From Streptococcus gallolyticus (GTDB taxonomy: Bacteria; Bacillota; Bacilli; Lactobacillales; Streptococcaceae), in contig NZ_NETH01000011.1 of NCBI RefSeq assembly GCF_003337175.1, positions 1 through 53,420 on the forward strand: a stretch of DNA of 53,420 nucleotides. The letters run 5' to 3'. Of this stretch, positions 40,206 to 47,979 are shown in pieces. The notes beneath the pieces were generated by a model, which was given only the letters and a program-made list of their open reading frames with translations, was not told the origin of the DNA and ran no database searches. Both the position numbers and the translations under genes were made by a program. Numbering within the stretch: the first letter of the stretch is position 1; each line of letters starts with the position of its first letter.

Positions 40206-40234
40206 ATGATAACATAACTTGCACCGCCTGTCAA
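40206..40234 (-). promoter_or_regulatory. rpsL promoter
   Basis: TTGACA (40229-40234), a 17-bp spacer and TATCAT (40206-40211) on the minus strand. Confidence 0.7.
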
Positions 40235-40330
40235 CTGATTTTGCCGTATTTTATAGCTTTTATAAAACTTTTTGGCAACTATTACATTTGTTATAGTCAA
40301 GATTAAACGCTCTTGGGTAATATAACTTTC

Positions 40331-40354
40331 AAAAAAGAGGGAACTTCCTCTTTT
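40331..40354 (-). terminator. Terminator of purR
   Basis: On the minus strand AAAAGAGG-AAGTTC-CCTCTTTT continues into TT, overlapping the purR stop. Confidence 0.75.
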
Positions 40355-41165
40355 AATCAAAAATATTACCAATTTCTACTTTGACATGGTTGTTTTTAAC
40401 ATCAATTTCTGAAACTTTTAGAAGTGATTTGTAAGTCATTCGGTCACGTTTTTCTTGGGCATTTTCAGCAAAGACTGCGACACCCACAAGAGTACTATCG
40501 AATTCTTTCAAAAGACTGACCATACCAGAAATCGTTCCCCCACCTTTGAGGAAGTCGTCAACAATCAAGACACGGCTATTTGGTTTCAAGCTACGTTTAG
40601 ATAAGAACATCTTTTCAATACGGTCACTTGAACCACTTGCATAATTGACAGAAACGGTTGAACCTTCCGTAATTTTAAGGTCACGTCGAACGATGACAAA
40701 CGGAACATTCAAGATATTTGCAACGGCATTTGCCAAAGGCACACCTTTGGTTGCTACTGTCATAACCGCATCAATTCTATTTCCCTTGAAAGCATTAGCA
40801 ATGATACGTCCAACACTTTGCAAAATTTTAGGGGTACTTAATAAATCTGATAAGTAGATATAACCTCCAGGAAGAATACGATTGCTTTCTGAAAGGCGGT
40901 CACGTAATTCTTCGATGACTGCTTTAGCTTCTTCATCAGAGATTCCTGGTGTAAAAATGACACCTCCGCTCGCCCCTGTAACTGTTTCAATTTCGCCGAT
41001 TCCTGATTCTTCAAAAGCTTTTTTGATAATGGCGATATCTTCAGAGATTGAAGATTTTGCTGCTTCATATTTTTCAGCAAATGTGTTTAAACTTGTCAAT
41101 TTATAGGGGTTGTTAATCAAATAGTTGGAGATGACAACCATGCGTTCACTACGTCGTAATTTCAT
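40353..41165 (-). CDS. purR: Purine operon regulator PurR
   Basis: A 270-residue regulator of the B. subtilis PurR type: an N-terminal winged helix (about 1-73, MKLRRSERM onward) and a phosphoribosyltransferase-like domain with the PRPP loop VLIVDDFLKGGGT (about 201-213). It senses PRPP and controls purine synthesis genes; no catalysis is expected. The ATG at 41165 follows TGGAGAAATT. The upstream in-frame start lies in the leader. Confidence 0.93.
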   Translation of the reverse strand: MKLRRSERMVVISNYLINNPYKLTSLNTFAEKYEAAKSSISEDIAIIKKAFEESGIGEIETVTGASGGVIFTPGISDEEAKAVIEELRDRLSESNRILPGGYIYLSDLLSTPKILQSVGRIIANAFKGNRIDAVMTVATKGVPLANAVANILNVPFVIVRRDLKITEGSTVSVNYASGSSDRIEKMFLSKRSLKPNSRVLIVDDFLKGGGTISGMVSLLKEFDSTLVGVAVFAENAQEKRDRMTYKSLLKVSEIDVKNNHVKVEIGNIFD

Positions 41166-41321
41166 AATTTCTCCATTTTCATATCTGTTTTTTGTCATTA
41201 TATCATAAGAAGGCGAAAAAAACGAACATTTTAATAGAAAATGTCCATTTTTTGTGTTTTTTCCTAATGTAAAGGGATTTTAAAGTGAGTAATGTTAAAA
41301 TGTTCTGCTTTTTATTCCCTT

Positions 41322-42260
41322 TTATAATTTTGGTTTGTAGAATGAGCGATTGTCCATTGCAAAAATACGATTTGTCATTTCACCCTCGTCAATACGACTC
41401 AATGCTGTTGTCATCATCATCATTTCGGCGTCAATATTATCGATAATATGAATAATCTCTGCTTCCATAACACGTGGACGAACGGGGCTGCCGTATTCAA
41501 GCAAACCGTGATGACTTAAGATAACATGGCGTAAAATGATAACATCTTCTTTGGTGTCATCAATATTTAATTCTGTGAGAACTTTTGTGATTTCTTCATC
41601 AATCAAAGCAATGTGACCGATTAAATTGCCACGTACAGTGTATTCGGTATTATCTGGACCAGTTAACTCAATGACTTTCGCCAAGTCATGAAGCATGATA
41701 CCAGCGTAAAGCAAACTTTTGTTGAGTTGTGGATAGATACCACCAATTGCATCCGCTAAACGCACCATGGTTGCTGTGTGATAGGCTAATCCAGATTCAA
41801 AAGCATGGTGATTTGTCTTAGCTGCAGGATAAGTGAAAAATTCCTTGTTGTATTTGCGATAAAGCGCACGAACAACACGTTGCCAAACAGCATTTTCAAT
41901 TTTGAACATCATTTGCTCAAGATAATCTTTGATATCAACAACGTCAACTGGTGATTTTTCTCGGAAGTCACTTGGGTCGTTTGGCTCACCTTCACGTGGA
42001 TGACGAAGGGTAATTTGATTGACTTGAGGTGTCCCATTATAAACCTCACGACGCCCTTTCATGTACACTACTTTACCAGCGACAAATTCTTCAACATTAT
42101 AGGGTTGAGCGTCCCAAAGATTGCCTGAAATCTCACCCGTGTCATCTTGGAAAGTAAAGGCAATGTAATCTTTACCAGTTCTTGTTTTACGAAGCTCTGC
42201 GGATTTGATTAAGTAGAATCCTTCAAAGAGTTCATCTTTTTTCATTTGATTAATTTTCAT
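41322..42260 (-). CDS. yhaM: 3'-5' exoribonuclease YhaM
   Basis: A 312-residue protein: an N-terminal OB-fold (about 15-95, KDYIAFTFQDDTGEISGNLWD) and a C-terminal HD domain (about 160-290) with metal motif LHDLAKV and HHGLLEYG. In S. pyogenes YhaM trims mRNA 3' ends a few bases past terminators. It overlaps rmuC by 11 bases, so it is translated from the same mRNA as rsgA-rpe-thiN-rmuC. Confidence 0.92.
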   Translation of the reverse strand: MKINQMKKDELFEGFYLIKSAELRKTRTGKDYIAFTFQDDTGEISGNLWDAQPYNVEEFVAGKVVYMKGRREVYNGTPQVNQITLRHPREGEPNDPSDFREKSPVDVVDIKDYLEQMMFKIENAVWQRVVRALYRKYNKEFFTYPAAKTNHHAFESGLAYHTATMVRLADAIGGIYPQLNKSLLYAGIMLHDLAKVIELTGPDNTEYTVRGNLIGHIALIDEEITKVLTELNIDDTKEDVIILRHVILSHHGLLEYGSPVRPRVMEAEIIHIIDNIDAEMMMMTTALSRIDEGEMTNRIFAMDNRSFYKPKL

Positions 42261-43521
42261 GATTTTCCTCGTCTTCTAATGGTGGGAGATTAAGTAAACT
42301 TGCCGTTGCTTGGTCTTGATAAGATTCGACAGTATTTAAAGCTCGAATAATCGCATTTGTCCTTGTGGAAATGAGGCTATCCAAAGTGTTATTGGCAGTA
42401 TTGATTTGTTTTTGAGCTTTGACCAACATATTACCAAATTTTTCAAATTCTACCTTAACATTTCCTAAAATTTTGCTAATATCGTTTGCATTTTTCTGAA
42501 TATTGAGCGTTTTGAAACCGACAGCAAGCGAATTTAATAGAGCTGATAAGGTTGACGGTCCTGCTATAACAATATTTTCATCACGTCGCAAGCTATCAAA
42601 GAAACTAGCATTACGAACCACTTCTGAATACAAACCTTCTGTTGGTAAAAACATAATTCCAAAATTAGTTGTCTCAGGTGGATTGAGGTATTTTTGATTA
42701 ATATCTTTAGCAAAGCGTTTGATACTGTTAAGAAGCGACTTGCGGTAAAGCTCAACTTGTTCTTTGTCACCACTTTCGTAAGCATCTTCCAAGCGATAGT
42801 AATCTTCCAATGGGAATTTCGAATCAATTGGCAAATAAACATAGCCATCATCTGTTCCTGGGAGTTTTATGGCGTATTCAACACGCTCGCTAGAGCCTGA
42901 AACGGTAGGGAACTCTCGTTCGTATTGGCTAGGCGTCATAATATCTTCGATAATTTGCCCCAGTTGTAACTCACCAAGAATGCCACGTGTCTTAGTATTT
43001 GAAAGCACTTTGTTTAAGGTGCCAACATCTTGTGCAACATTTTTCATCTCACCTAAGCCTTGGTTGACAGACTCCAGTTGCCTGGAAACAGTATCAAATG
43101 AGGCTTTCAAGCGATTTTGCAAGGTTTGTTCGAGTTTTTCTTCAACCGTTTGACGCATTTCTTCCAAACGTTTTTCGTTTGATTCTTGCAATGCTTTGAC
43201 AGACTTTGTCAAATTGCGGTTGATGATTTCTAAACGCTGGTCAGAACGGTCACGATTTTCATTCAAACTTTGATGAAGAACATCGCGAATAGCATTTAAT
43301 TGTGTGTATAAATCATTTTGCAAACGATTTATCTGATTATTCAAGGCTAAAACTTGGTCTTTTTGCGCTAAATCAAGCTGATATGAGACTTGATCAGATA
43401 AATTATCAGCGTTGTCGTCTAGTTTTTGTGAAACATCTTCTGTCAGCTTTGCCATTTTCAGCAAAAGATAAATCAGCAAAACGACACTAAGAAGTCCTAA
43501 TAATAATGTAATAATTAACAT
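42250..43521 (-). CDS. rmuC: DNA recombination protein RmuC
   Basis: A 423-residue protein: an N-terminal membrane helix (about 3-23), a long coiled coil (about 25-165) and a C-terminal nuclease-like RmuC domain (about 180-370), with RGILGELQLGQIIEDI and PIDSKFPLEDYYR. The family limits DNA rearrangements at inverted repeats. The terminal segment is again helical. It starts one base after the thiN stop. Confidence 0.92.
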   Translation of the reverse strand: MLIITLLLGLLSVVLLIYLLLKMAKLTEDVSQKLDDNADNLSDQVSYQLDLAQKDQVLALNNQINRLQNDLYTQLNAIRDVLHQSLNENRDRSDQRLEIINRNLTKSVKALQESNEKRLEEMRQTVEEKLEQTLQNRLKASFDTVSRQLESVNQGLGEMKNVAQDVGTLNKVLSNTKTRGILGELQLGQIIEDIMTPSQYEREFPTVSGSSERVEYAIKLPGTDDGYVYLPIDSKFPLEDYYRLEDAYESGDKEQVELYRKSLLNSIKRFAKDINQKYLNPPETTNFGIMFLPTEGLYSEVVRNASFFDSLRRDENIVIAGPSTLSALLNSLAVGFKTLNIQKNANDISKILGNVKVEFEKFGNMLVKAQKQINTANNTLDSLISTRTNAIIRALNTVESYQDQATASLLNLPPLEDEENHEN

Positions 43522-43522
43522 T

Positions 43523-44152
43523 TTACCTATCCTTACTTTGAATAACGATAAGATAGCCTGATTTTAAGGCAACTGTAATTGGTTGGTCAAGAAATTCATT
43601 ACTTGAATAGATTTTTTTCTTGAAAAAATTATTAGCGTCAAGCTCGTATTTAGCACCTTTAATGGTCAAATCAGCGTCACCATCAGCCATAAAAGAAACG
43701 TAAATCATTTCTTTTTCTGGCAGAACTTGATTAGAACCTGCAGGATAAAACTGCACGGTATTTTGCTCATCGCGTAGGGTTATCTGACGCATGAAGGGTG
43801 CTAATTCTGGGTCGCTTGGTAGAAAAAGATTGGACATCATGTGGTCAATTCGACCGCCAAAAGCACCGAAAATCGTCACTTGTGCTTGTGGGTATTTTGA
43901 GAAAATTGCCTTTAGGGCTAACTCTGTATCCGTGTCGTCTTTTTCTGGAGCAGCCTTGATGACATCACCAGCTTTTTCTTGAATCATTTGTAATTCTTCT
44001 TTGCTGACAGAATCAAAGTCTCCCACTGCTAAATCTAAAGGTAATTGATTTTTTAATAGGAAAAGACTAGCACGGTCAACACCGACAAAAAGCTCAAAAT
44101 CAGTCGAGAAATCTGACAAACGACCGCCAACAAAGACAGCTATCTTAGTCAT
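43523..44152 (-). CDS. thiN: Thiamine diphosphokinase
   Basis: A 209-residue cytosolic enzyme making thiamine diphosphate from thiamine and ATP. The N-terminal domain has GVDRASLFLL and LAVGDFDSVS (about 42-49), the key acidic cluster is EKDDTDTELAL, and GAFGGRIDHMMSN follows. A small C-terminal beta domain binds thiamine. It overlaps rpe by eight bases. Confidence 0.92.
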   Translation of the reverse strand: MTKIAVFVGGRLSDFSTDFELFVGVDRASLFLLKNQLPLDLAVGDFDSVSKEELQMIQEKAGDVIKAAPEKDDTDTELALKAIFSKYPQAQVTIFGAFGGRIDHMMSNLFLPSDPELAPFMRQITLRDEQNTVQFYPAGSNQVLPEKEMIYVSFMADGDADLTIKGAKYELDANNFFKKKIYSSNEFLDQPITVALKSGYLIVIQSKDR

Positions 44153-44807
44153 CTAACGCCACACGCAATGTTTCTACTTGTGCAGCTAAATCACTTGCTT
44201 TGAAGAGATATGAACCAGCAACAAAAACATTAGCTCCAGCATCATAACAAGCTTTGATAGTCTTATTATCAACGCCACCGTCAACTTCAATGTCAAAATT
44301 ATAGCCTTTTTCATTGCGGAGTTGAGCAACTTTTGCCACTTTTTCAAGCATTTCAGGAATGAAAGCTTGTCCACCAAATCCTGGGTTGACTGTCATGATA
44401 AGCACTTGGTCAACCAAACTCAAGACAGATTCAATAGCTGAAACTGGTGTCCCTGGGTTAATAACAACACCTGCTTTCATGCCTGCAGCTTTAATTTTTT
44501 GCAAAGCACCATGAATATGAGGAGTTGACTCCGCATGAATTGTCATAATATCTGCACCAGCTTGCGCAAATGCGTCAACATAACGTTCTGGATTAACCAC
44601 CATAAGGTGACAATCAAAAACGAGTTTGCTGTGTTTACGCATGCTAGCCACGACATCTGCACCAAAACTGATATTTGGTACAAATTGCCCATCCATAATG
44701 TCGATATGAACATATTCTGCACTTGTTTCTTCGATACGTTTTAATTCTGAAGCGAAATTTGCATAATCAGCTGCTAAAATTGATGGTGCGATTTTATTGT
44801 TTGACAT
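44145..44807 (-). CDS. rpe: Ribulose-phosphate 3-epimerase
   Basis: A 220-residue TIM-barrel enzyme of the pentose phosphate pathway. The metal and catalytic motifs are HIDIMDGQFVPN (about 34-45), DCHLMV near 69, TVNPGFGGQ near 142 and the phosphate loop VDGGVDNKT near 180. It lies six bases downstream of rsgA. The rsgA-rpe-thiN order is conserved in streptococci. Confidence 0.95.
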   Translation of the reverse strand: MSNNKIAPSILAADYANFASELKRIEETSAEYVHIDIMDGQFVPNISFGADVVASMRKHSKLVFDCHLMVVNPERYVDAFAQAGADIMTIHAESTPHIHGALQKIKAAGMKAGVVINPGTPVSAIESVLSLVDQVLIMTVNPGFGGQAFIPEMLEKVAKVAQLRNEKGYNFDIEVDGGVDNKTIKACYDAGANVFVAGSYLFKASDLAAQVETLRVALDD

Positions 44808-44813
44808 AAGTAC

Positions 44814-45687
44814 CTACTTTCTTTTTATAACTTTCTTATACGTTTCACGACGGTTTTCAATTTCACTGAGAAATTGGAGATAATTATCATACCGTGACTG
44901 CCAAAGGTCACCTGATTCAAAGGCTTCCTTAACCGCACATGATGGCTCATGCGTATGCGTACAGGAACGGAATTTGCAGTAATGACTAAGGTGCCTTAGC
45001 TCTGGAAAAGCTTCGTTGAGAGCTTCGGCATTCGTAATTTCATAATCAAGCGATGAAAATCCTGGCGTATCTGCTATTTTCCCACCATTAACATTGTAAA
45101 AACTAACTGCACGAGTGGTATGGCGACCACGTCCAAGACTGTCCGAAATTTCACCTGTTTCTAGCTTGAGTTCTGGAGCAATTTTATTTAACAATGTTGA
45201 TTTACCAACACCTGTTTGCCCCATGAAAACAGTCACTTTGTCGGTCAATAGCGGAAGCAATTCTTCCAAAGACATGCAAAATTGATAACCGATTTCTTGA
45301 TATTGTCTTTGAATTGCCCTTATCTCATCAGGAGTTATCACTAAATCCATTTTTGAAATATAAACAATCGGTTCTATCGCCTTGTGCTCTAATAAGACCA
45401 AAAAACGATCCAACAAATTGGCATTAAAGTCAGGCTCTTTGGCTGACATGATGACAACCGCTTGGTCAATGTTGACAATCGGTGGTCGAACCAAACTATT
45501 CTTTCGGTCATGAATCGCTAAAATGTAGCCCTCTGAATGGTCATCTGCTGAAAATTCAACAAAATCGCCAACATAAGGTGTTTGACCTTTTTTTCTAAAA
45601 TTACCACGCGCACGTGTCTGGATAAATGACTCCGTCAGATTCAACATAGTAAAAACCTGCTAGAGACTTGATAATTCTACCTTGCAA
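44814..45687 (-). pseudogene. rsgA: Ribosome small subunit GTPase RsgA, frameshifted near the N-terminus
   Basis: From [13 protein letters not shown] onward (272 or so codons) the protein is intact: OB-fold, circularly permuted GTPase with [14 protein letters not shown] and DTPGF, and the zinc motif with HYCKFRSC and H-x5-C. The normal N-terminus is present in another frame: TTG at 45687 (behind AAGGAAG) reads [22 protein letters not shown], with key residues SLAGFYYV. An extra C at the CC of 45620-45621 breaks the join. Removing one base restores about 290 residues. It is either a real mutation or a sequencing error. An in-frame ATG at 45647 exists but lacks a ribosome-binding site. Confidence 0.8.
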
Positions 45688-45772
45688 ATGTACTTCCTTT
45701 TTATAATTGATAGTCTCATTATAGCAAAAAATGCCCTTTTATTCAGTACCTAGCTCAAAAGATTTCTCATGT

Positions 45773-45801
45773 TTGTCTTTTTTGATTAAAAGTTGTATAA
45801 T
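45773..45801 (+). promoter_or_regulatory. Promoter of tRNA-Leu
   Basis: TTGTCT (45773-45778), a 17-bp spacer and TATAAT (45796-45801), 13 bp before the tRNA 5' end. Confidence 0.65.
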
Positions 45802-45814
45802 AACTTTGTCTTTT

Positions 45815-45898
45815 GCGGAAGTGGTGGAACGGCAGACACGCATGCTTCAGGCGCATGTGCCCAGTATGGGCGTGAGGGTTCAAATCCCTTTTTCCGCA
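45815..45898 (+). tRNA. tRNA-Leu (anticodon CAG)
   Basis: A class II tRNA. The acceptor GCGGAAG pairs with TTTCCGC, the anticodon stem CATGC/GCATG encloses loop TTCAGGC (anticodon CAG), the long variable arm is GCCCA/TGGGC, and the T-loop TTCAAAT is present. CCA is not encoded. Confidence 0.93.
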
Positions 45899-45969
45899 TG
45901 GTATTTTGAGCAACATTATCATTTGAAATCAAACAACCGAACATCAAACAACGCTTAAATACGACATTT

Positions 45970-46058
45970 GGAAAGGTGGCCCAGCTTGGTACGGCACCAG
46001 ACTCGAAATCTGGCAAGTGGATGTTATTCACACGCGGGTTCAAATCCCGTCCTTTCCT
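45970..46058 (+). tRNA. tRNA-Ser (anticodon CGA)
   Basis: A class II tRNA. The acceptor GGAAAGG pairs with CCTTTCC, the anticodon stem CCAGA/TCTGG encloses CTCGAAA (anticodon CGA), the variable arm has GTG/CAC, and the T-arm CGGG/CCCG has loop TTCAAAT. The base after the acceptor is T rather than the common G. CCA is not encoded. Confidence 0.9.
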
Positions 46059-46068
46059 TATAACAAAT

Positions 46069-46102
46069 AAAGAAGCTAGGACAAAAGGTGCTCAGCTTCT
46101 TT
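46069..46102 (+). terminator. GACAAAAGGT-loop terminator after tRNA-Ser
   Basis: AAAGAAGCT and AGCTTCTTT flank AGGACAAAAGGTGCTC. It is another member of the recurrent hairpin family. Confidence 0.7.
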
Positions 46103-46138
46103 GTTTACATAGTTATTATTTACAAGACGTAGTGGTTT

Positions 46139-46184
46139 GGACTTCAACAATCTGGGGATAGATTGTTGAAGGTCGCTGTCAAAA
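46139..46184. repeat. CTTCAACA-type inverted repeat, best copy
   Basis: GACTTCAACAATC and GATTGTTGAAGGTC pair almost perfectly around TGGGGATA, followed by GCTGTCAA. Related copies are at 778-827 and 3578-3610. Confidence 0.6.
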
Positions 46185-46244
46185 AATATTAAAACAAGGT
46201 TGCTAAAAACGCAATTAAACTCCTTAAATCCAAAACTCTCCACT

Positions 46245-46973
46245 CTAACTTTCTAGCTTAGTTTTTAATTCTTTCATGTGTTTTTTGGAAACGTAGCAAG
46301 ATTTTCCACCTACAAAATAAACAAGCCCTTCTTTTTTATCCAAACTGACAACATTATCAGGATTAATCAGATAGGATTTATGGCATTGAAATAGCTTATG
46401 ATTTGCCTTTTTAACTTCTCTAATTGTCCCGTAAAAATTACGCTGTCCTATCCGTGTTACCAACATCAAACGGTGCGCTTCCGCCGTTTCAAAATAAAGA
46501 ATATCTTCAAATGGTATTCTGATTTTAGTTTTATTGTTTTCAAAAATAAGGGTATCCAAGCTTAGGCGAGGCACTTGTCCTTCAACGACCTTCTTTAAAC
46601 AAGCCTGCAAATTTTCCTTGATTGCCAAGTCACTGTCGATTTTATCAATGAAATCAAGGGCACTGACTTGCGCACGATAGGTCAGGAGCATAAATTCAGA
46701 ATGCGTTGTGACAAAGACAAGTGTTGCTGTTTTCGAAACGTCTCTAATCGCCTTGGCAACTTCAATTCCTTTCGTTTTATCGCCATTGATATCCAAATCC
46801 CAGAAAAAGATTTGAGGAACCATTTCATCAATAAGAATGATGAGACGACTAGGCTCACCAAACAATTCAAAACAACGATGTTGCCACTGATTGTCCACAA
46901 GCACCTCGTCAATCATTTTTTCCAAGCGAAACTGCTGATTTACGTCATCTTCCAAAACATAAATATCAATCAT
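46245..46973 (-). CDS. LytTR response regulator, second (orphan) copy
   Basis: A 242-residue AgrA/ComE-type regulator: receiver domain (1-125) with phosphoacceptor Asp59 (IFFWDLDI), and a LytTR DNA-binding domain (about 140-240, IPFEDILYFET, FYGTIREV, CHKSYLIN). It is a clear paralogue of the BlpR-like protein at 49278-50009, sharing IYVLED, VAKAIR and HSEFMLLTYRA-type stretches. No kinase gene adjoins it. The ATG at 46973 follows AGGAGAGAA. An extended -10 TGTTATAAT (47030-47038) precedes it, without the BlpR-type repeats. Confidence 0.85.
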   Translation of the reverse strand: MIDIYVLEDDVNQQFRLEKMIDEVLVDNQWQHRCFELFGEPSRLIILIDEMVPQIFFWDLDINGDKTKGIEVAKAIRDVSKTATLVFVTTHSEFMLLTYRAQVSALDFIDKIDSDLAIKENLQACLKKVVEGQVPRLSLDTLIFENNKTKIRIPFEDILYFETAEAHRLMLVTRIGQRNFYGTIREVKKANHKLFQCHKSYLINPDNVVSLDKKEGLVYFVGGKSCYVSKKHMKELKTKLES

Positions 46974-47061
46974 TTTCTTCTCTCCTAAACAGTAGCTTTG
47001 CTTTCTAAACATGAAATGATTTCCCTCTTATTATAACATATTAAAAATTCCCTACCACAAT

Positions 47062-47354
47062 TTACAGTATTCTGATGTTTTGAAGTGCTCTTAACCCTTT
47101 TAGTTTCGCCGATTGTTCCCTTGTTGGGTGAATAGCATTTTCCACCAAAACAGTTGATAAATCAACATTTAAACGACTTAAAATATAGGGCGTTGACGTC
47201 CCACTATTTTTAATTCTTCATGATAAGATTGCAATAATTGTCATAACGGATTGATTTTCACAGTGTTATCAAGAGTTTCTAGCAAATCATCAATGATGAT
47301 TAATGCTTCGTCTCTTTTTTCTTTTCCCCCAGAAAACCACTTTAAATTCGGCAT
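47062..47354 (-). pseudogene. Degraded enterocin-A-type bacteriocin immunity gene
   Basis: GGAGGAAG precedes ATG and MPNLKWFSGGKEKRDEAL..., ending at a TGA after KINPL. The next codons QLLQSYHEELKIVG continue the family, then a frameshift leads to TSTPYILSRLNVDLSTVL and EQSAKLKGLRALQNIRIL. These are consecutive parts of a four-helix immunity protein of the enterocin A immunity type, about 97 residues when repaired. One nonsense codon and one frameshift inactivate it. Confidence 0.82.
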
Positions 47355-47404
47355 AAATCTTCCTCCAAATACCTGCTTATTGGCTCGCTGTTAGGTAATA
47401 TTAG

Positions 47405-47521
47405 TTAGTCAAAAGAAACTCTACGAATAAAGGTGACAATGAGTAAAGCGACTACGTAATATGGCAGAAAGCGAGGAGCGAGCAAAGCCGCTACAACACC
47501 ATCTCCCATTCCTACCGTCAC
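47405..47521 (-). CDS. Small hydrophobic ORF in the BlpR-type regulon
   Basis: A 38-codon frame, GTG at 47521 (SD AGGA eight bases upstream) or ATG at 47509, encoding a peptide with MGDGVVAALLAPRFLPYY and a hydrophobic VVALLIVTFI followed by RR. It is one predicted membrane helix with a basic end. It is the first frame after a pheromone-responsive promoter and precedes the dead immunity gene. I recognise no family. It may be a real small membrane protein, the relic of a larger gene, or chance. Confidence 0.4.
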   Translation of the reverse strand: MTVGMGDGVVAALLAPRFLPYYVVALLIVTFIRRVSFD

Positions 47522-47545
47522 TTATATTTCCTATAACACGCCTAC

Positions 47546-47612
47546 AGTATACTCCTTTTCAACTCATAACGAACACCCAAGTCGTAAAATGTTGTTTTTA
47601 GTCGCGAATGGT
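47546..47612 (-). promoter_or_regulatory. BlpR-type operator and promoter of the immunity unit
   Basis: On the minus strand the half-sites CATTCGCGAC and TTTTACGACTTGG have their GAC cores 20 bp apart, with TATACT (47546-47551) 33 bp after the second core. The other sites in this locus are at 50406, 50843 and 47711. Confidence 0.65.
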
Positions 47613-47630
47613 TATTTTTTTAATACTTGC

Positions 47631-47662
47631 CGTTTACGGCTGACTTTGACATCTTGTGATTT
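47631..47662 (+). promoter_or_regulatory. Degenerate BlpR-type site upstream of the pheromone gene
   Basis: CCGTTTACGGC is followed about 20 bp later by TGTGATT. It has only partial match to the half-sites and no -10 box at the expected distance. It may be an accessory site or a relic. Confidence 0.3.
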
Positions 47663-47710
47663 TAAAATGGCATAAAAATGATGGCTTGGACTTTTTCAAT
47701 ACTCTTTGCT

Positions 47711-47778
47711 ACCGTTTACGACTGAAAAATGACGTTTTATGACTTAGATGAAACCTGTAAGAAGTTTTCTGCTATAAT
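47711..47778 (+). promoter_or_regulatory. BlpR-type operator and promoter of the pheromone gene
   Basis: The half-sites ACCGTTTACGAC and TTTTATGACTT have cores 21 bp apart. The extended -10 TGCTATAAT (TATAAT at 47773-47778) begins 33 bp after the second core. There is no consensus -35, as expected for activation. Confidence 0.75.
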
Positions 47779-47800
47779 TAATCACTAAGGAGGCTTATAA

Positions 47801-47941
47801 ATGATGACAGAAAAAATCTTTAAAGAATTAAATCAATCTGAATTAGAGCAAACGATTGGTGGAAAGAATAAGGATTTCTTAATTGTTGGACCTTTCGATT
47901 GGTTTAAAAACTTTAACAACAAACCTAAAAAACAAACTTAA
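47801..47941 (+). CDS. Double-glycine pheromone precursor (gallocin-stimulating-peptide type)
   Basis: A 46-residue peptide. The leader MMTEKIFKELNQSELEQTIGG has the usual hydrophobic spacing and Gly20-Gly21. The predicted mature part is 25 residues beginning KNKDFLIVG and ending KPKKQT. The core DFLIVGPFDW matches the S. gallolyticus gallocin-stimulating peptide as I remember it, in which three residues after GG are trimmed. It should be exported by a peptidase-containing ABC transporter and sensed by the adjacent BlpH-type kinase. AAGGAGG precedes the ATG. It is convergent with the kinase gene. Confidence 0.88.
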   Translation: MMTEKIFKELNQSELEQTIGGKNKDFLIVGPFDWFKNFNNKPKKQT

Positions 47942-47944
47942 ACC

Positions 47945-47979
47945 AAAAATCATTCGACTATTTCAGTCGAATGATTTTT
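47945..47979. terminator. Bidirectional terminator shared by the pheromone and kinase genes
   Basis: AAAAATCATTCGACT and AGTCGAATGATTTTT flank ATTTC: a 15-bp perfect stem. The kinase stop codon lies at the loop, so the hairpin includes its last codons. Confidence 0.85.

Noticed and set aside
40088..40372. A 94-codon open frame on the minus strand between purR and rpsL
   Set aside because: It runs through the purR terminator, the rpsL promoter and the rpsL leader, and its sequence resembles no protein family. Promoter and leader explain the region better.
45731..46161. Three open frames crossing the tRNA genes on both strands
   Set aside because: They cover the tRNA-Leu and tRNA-Ser sequences, which are fully folded, and none has a family match.
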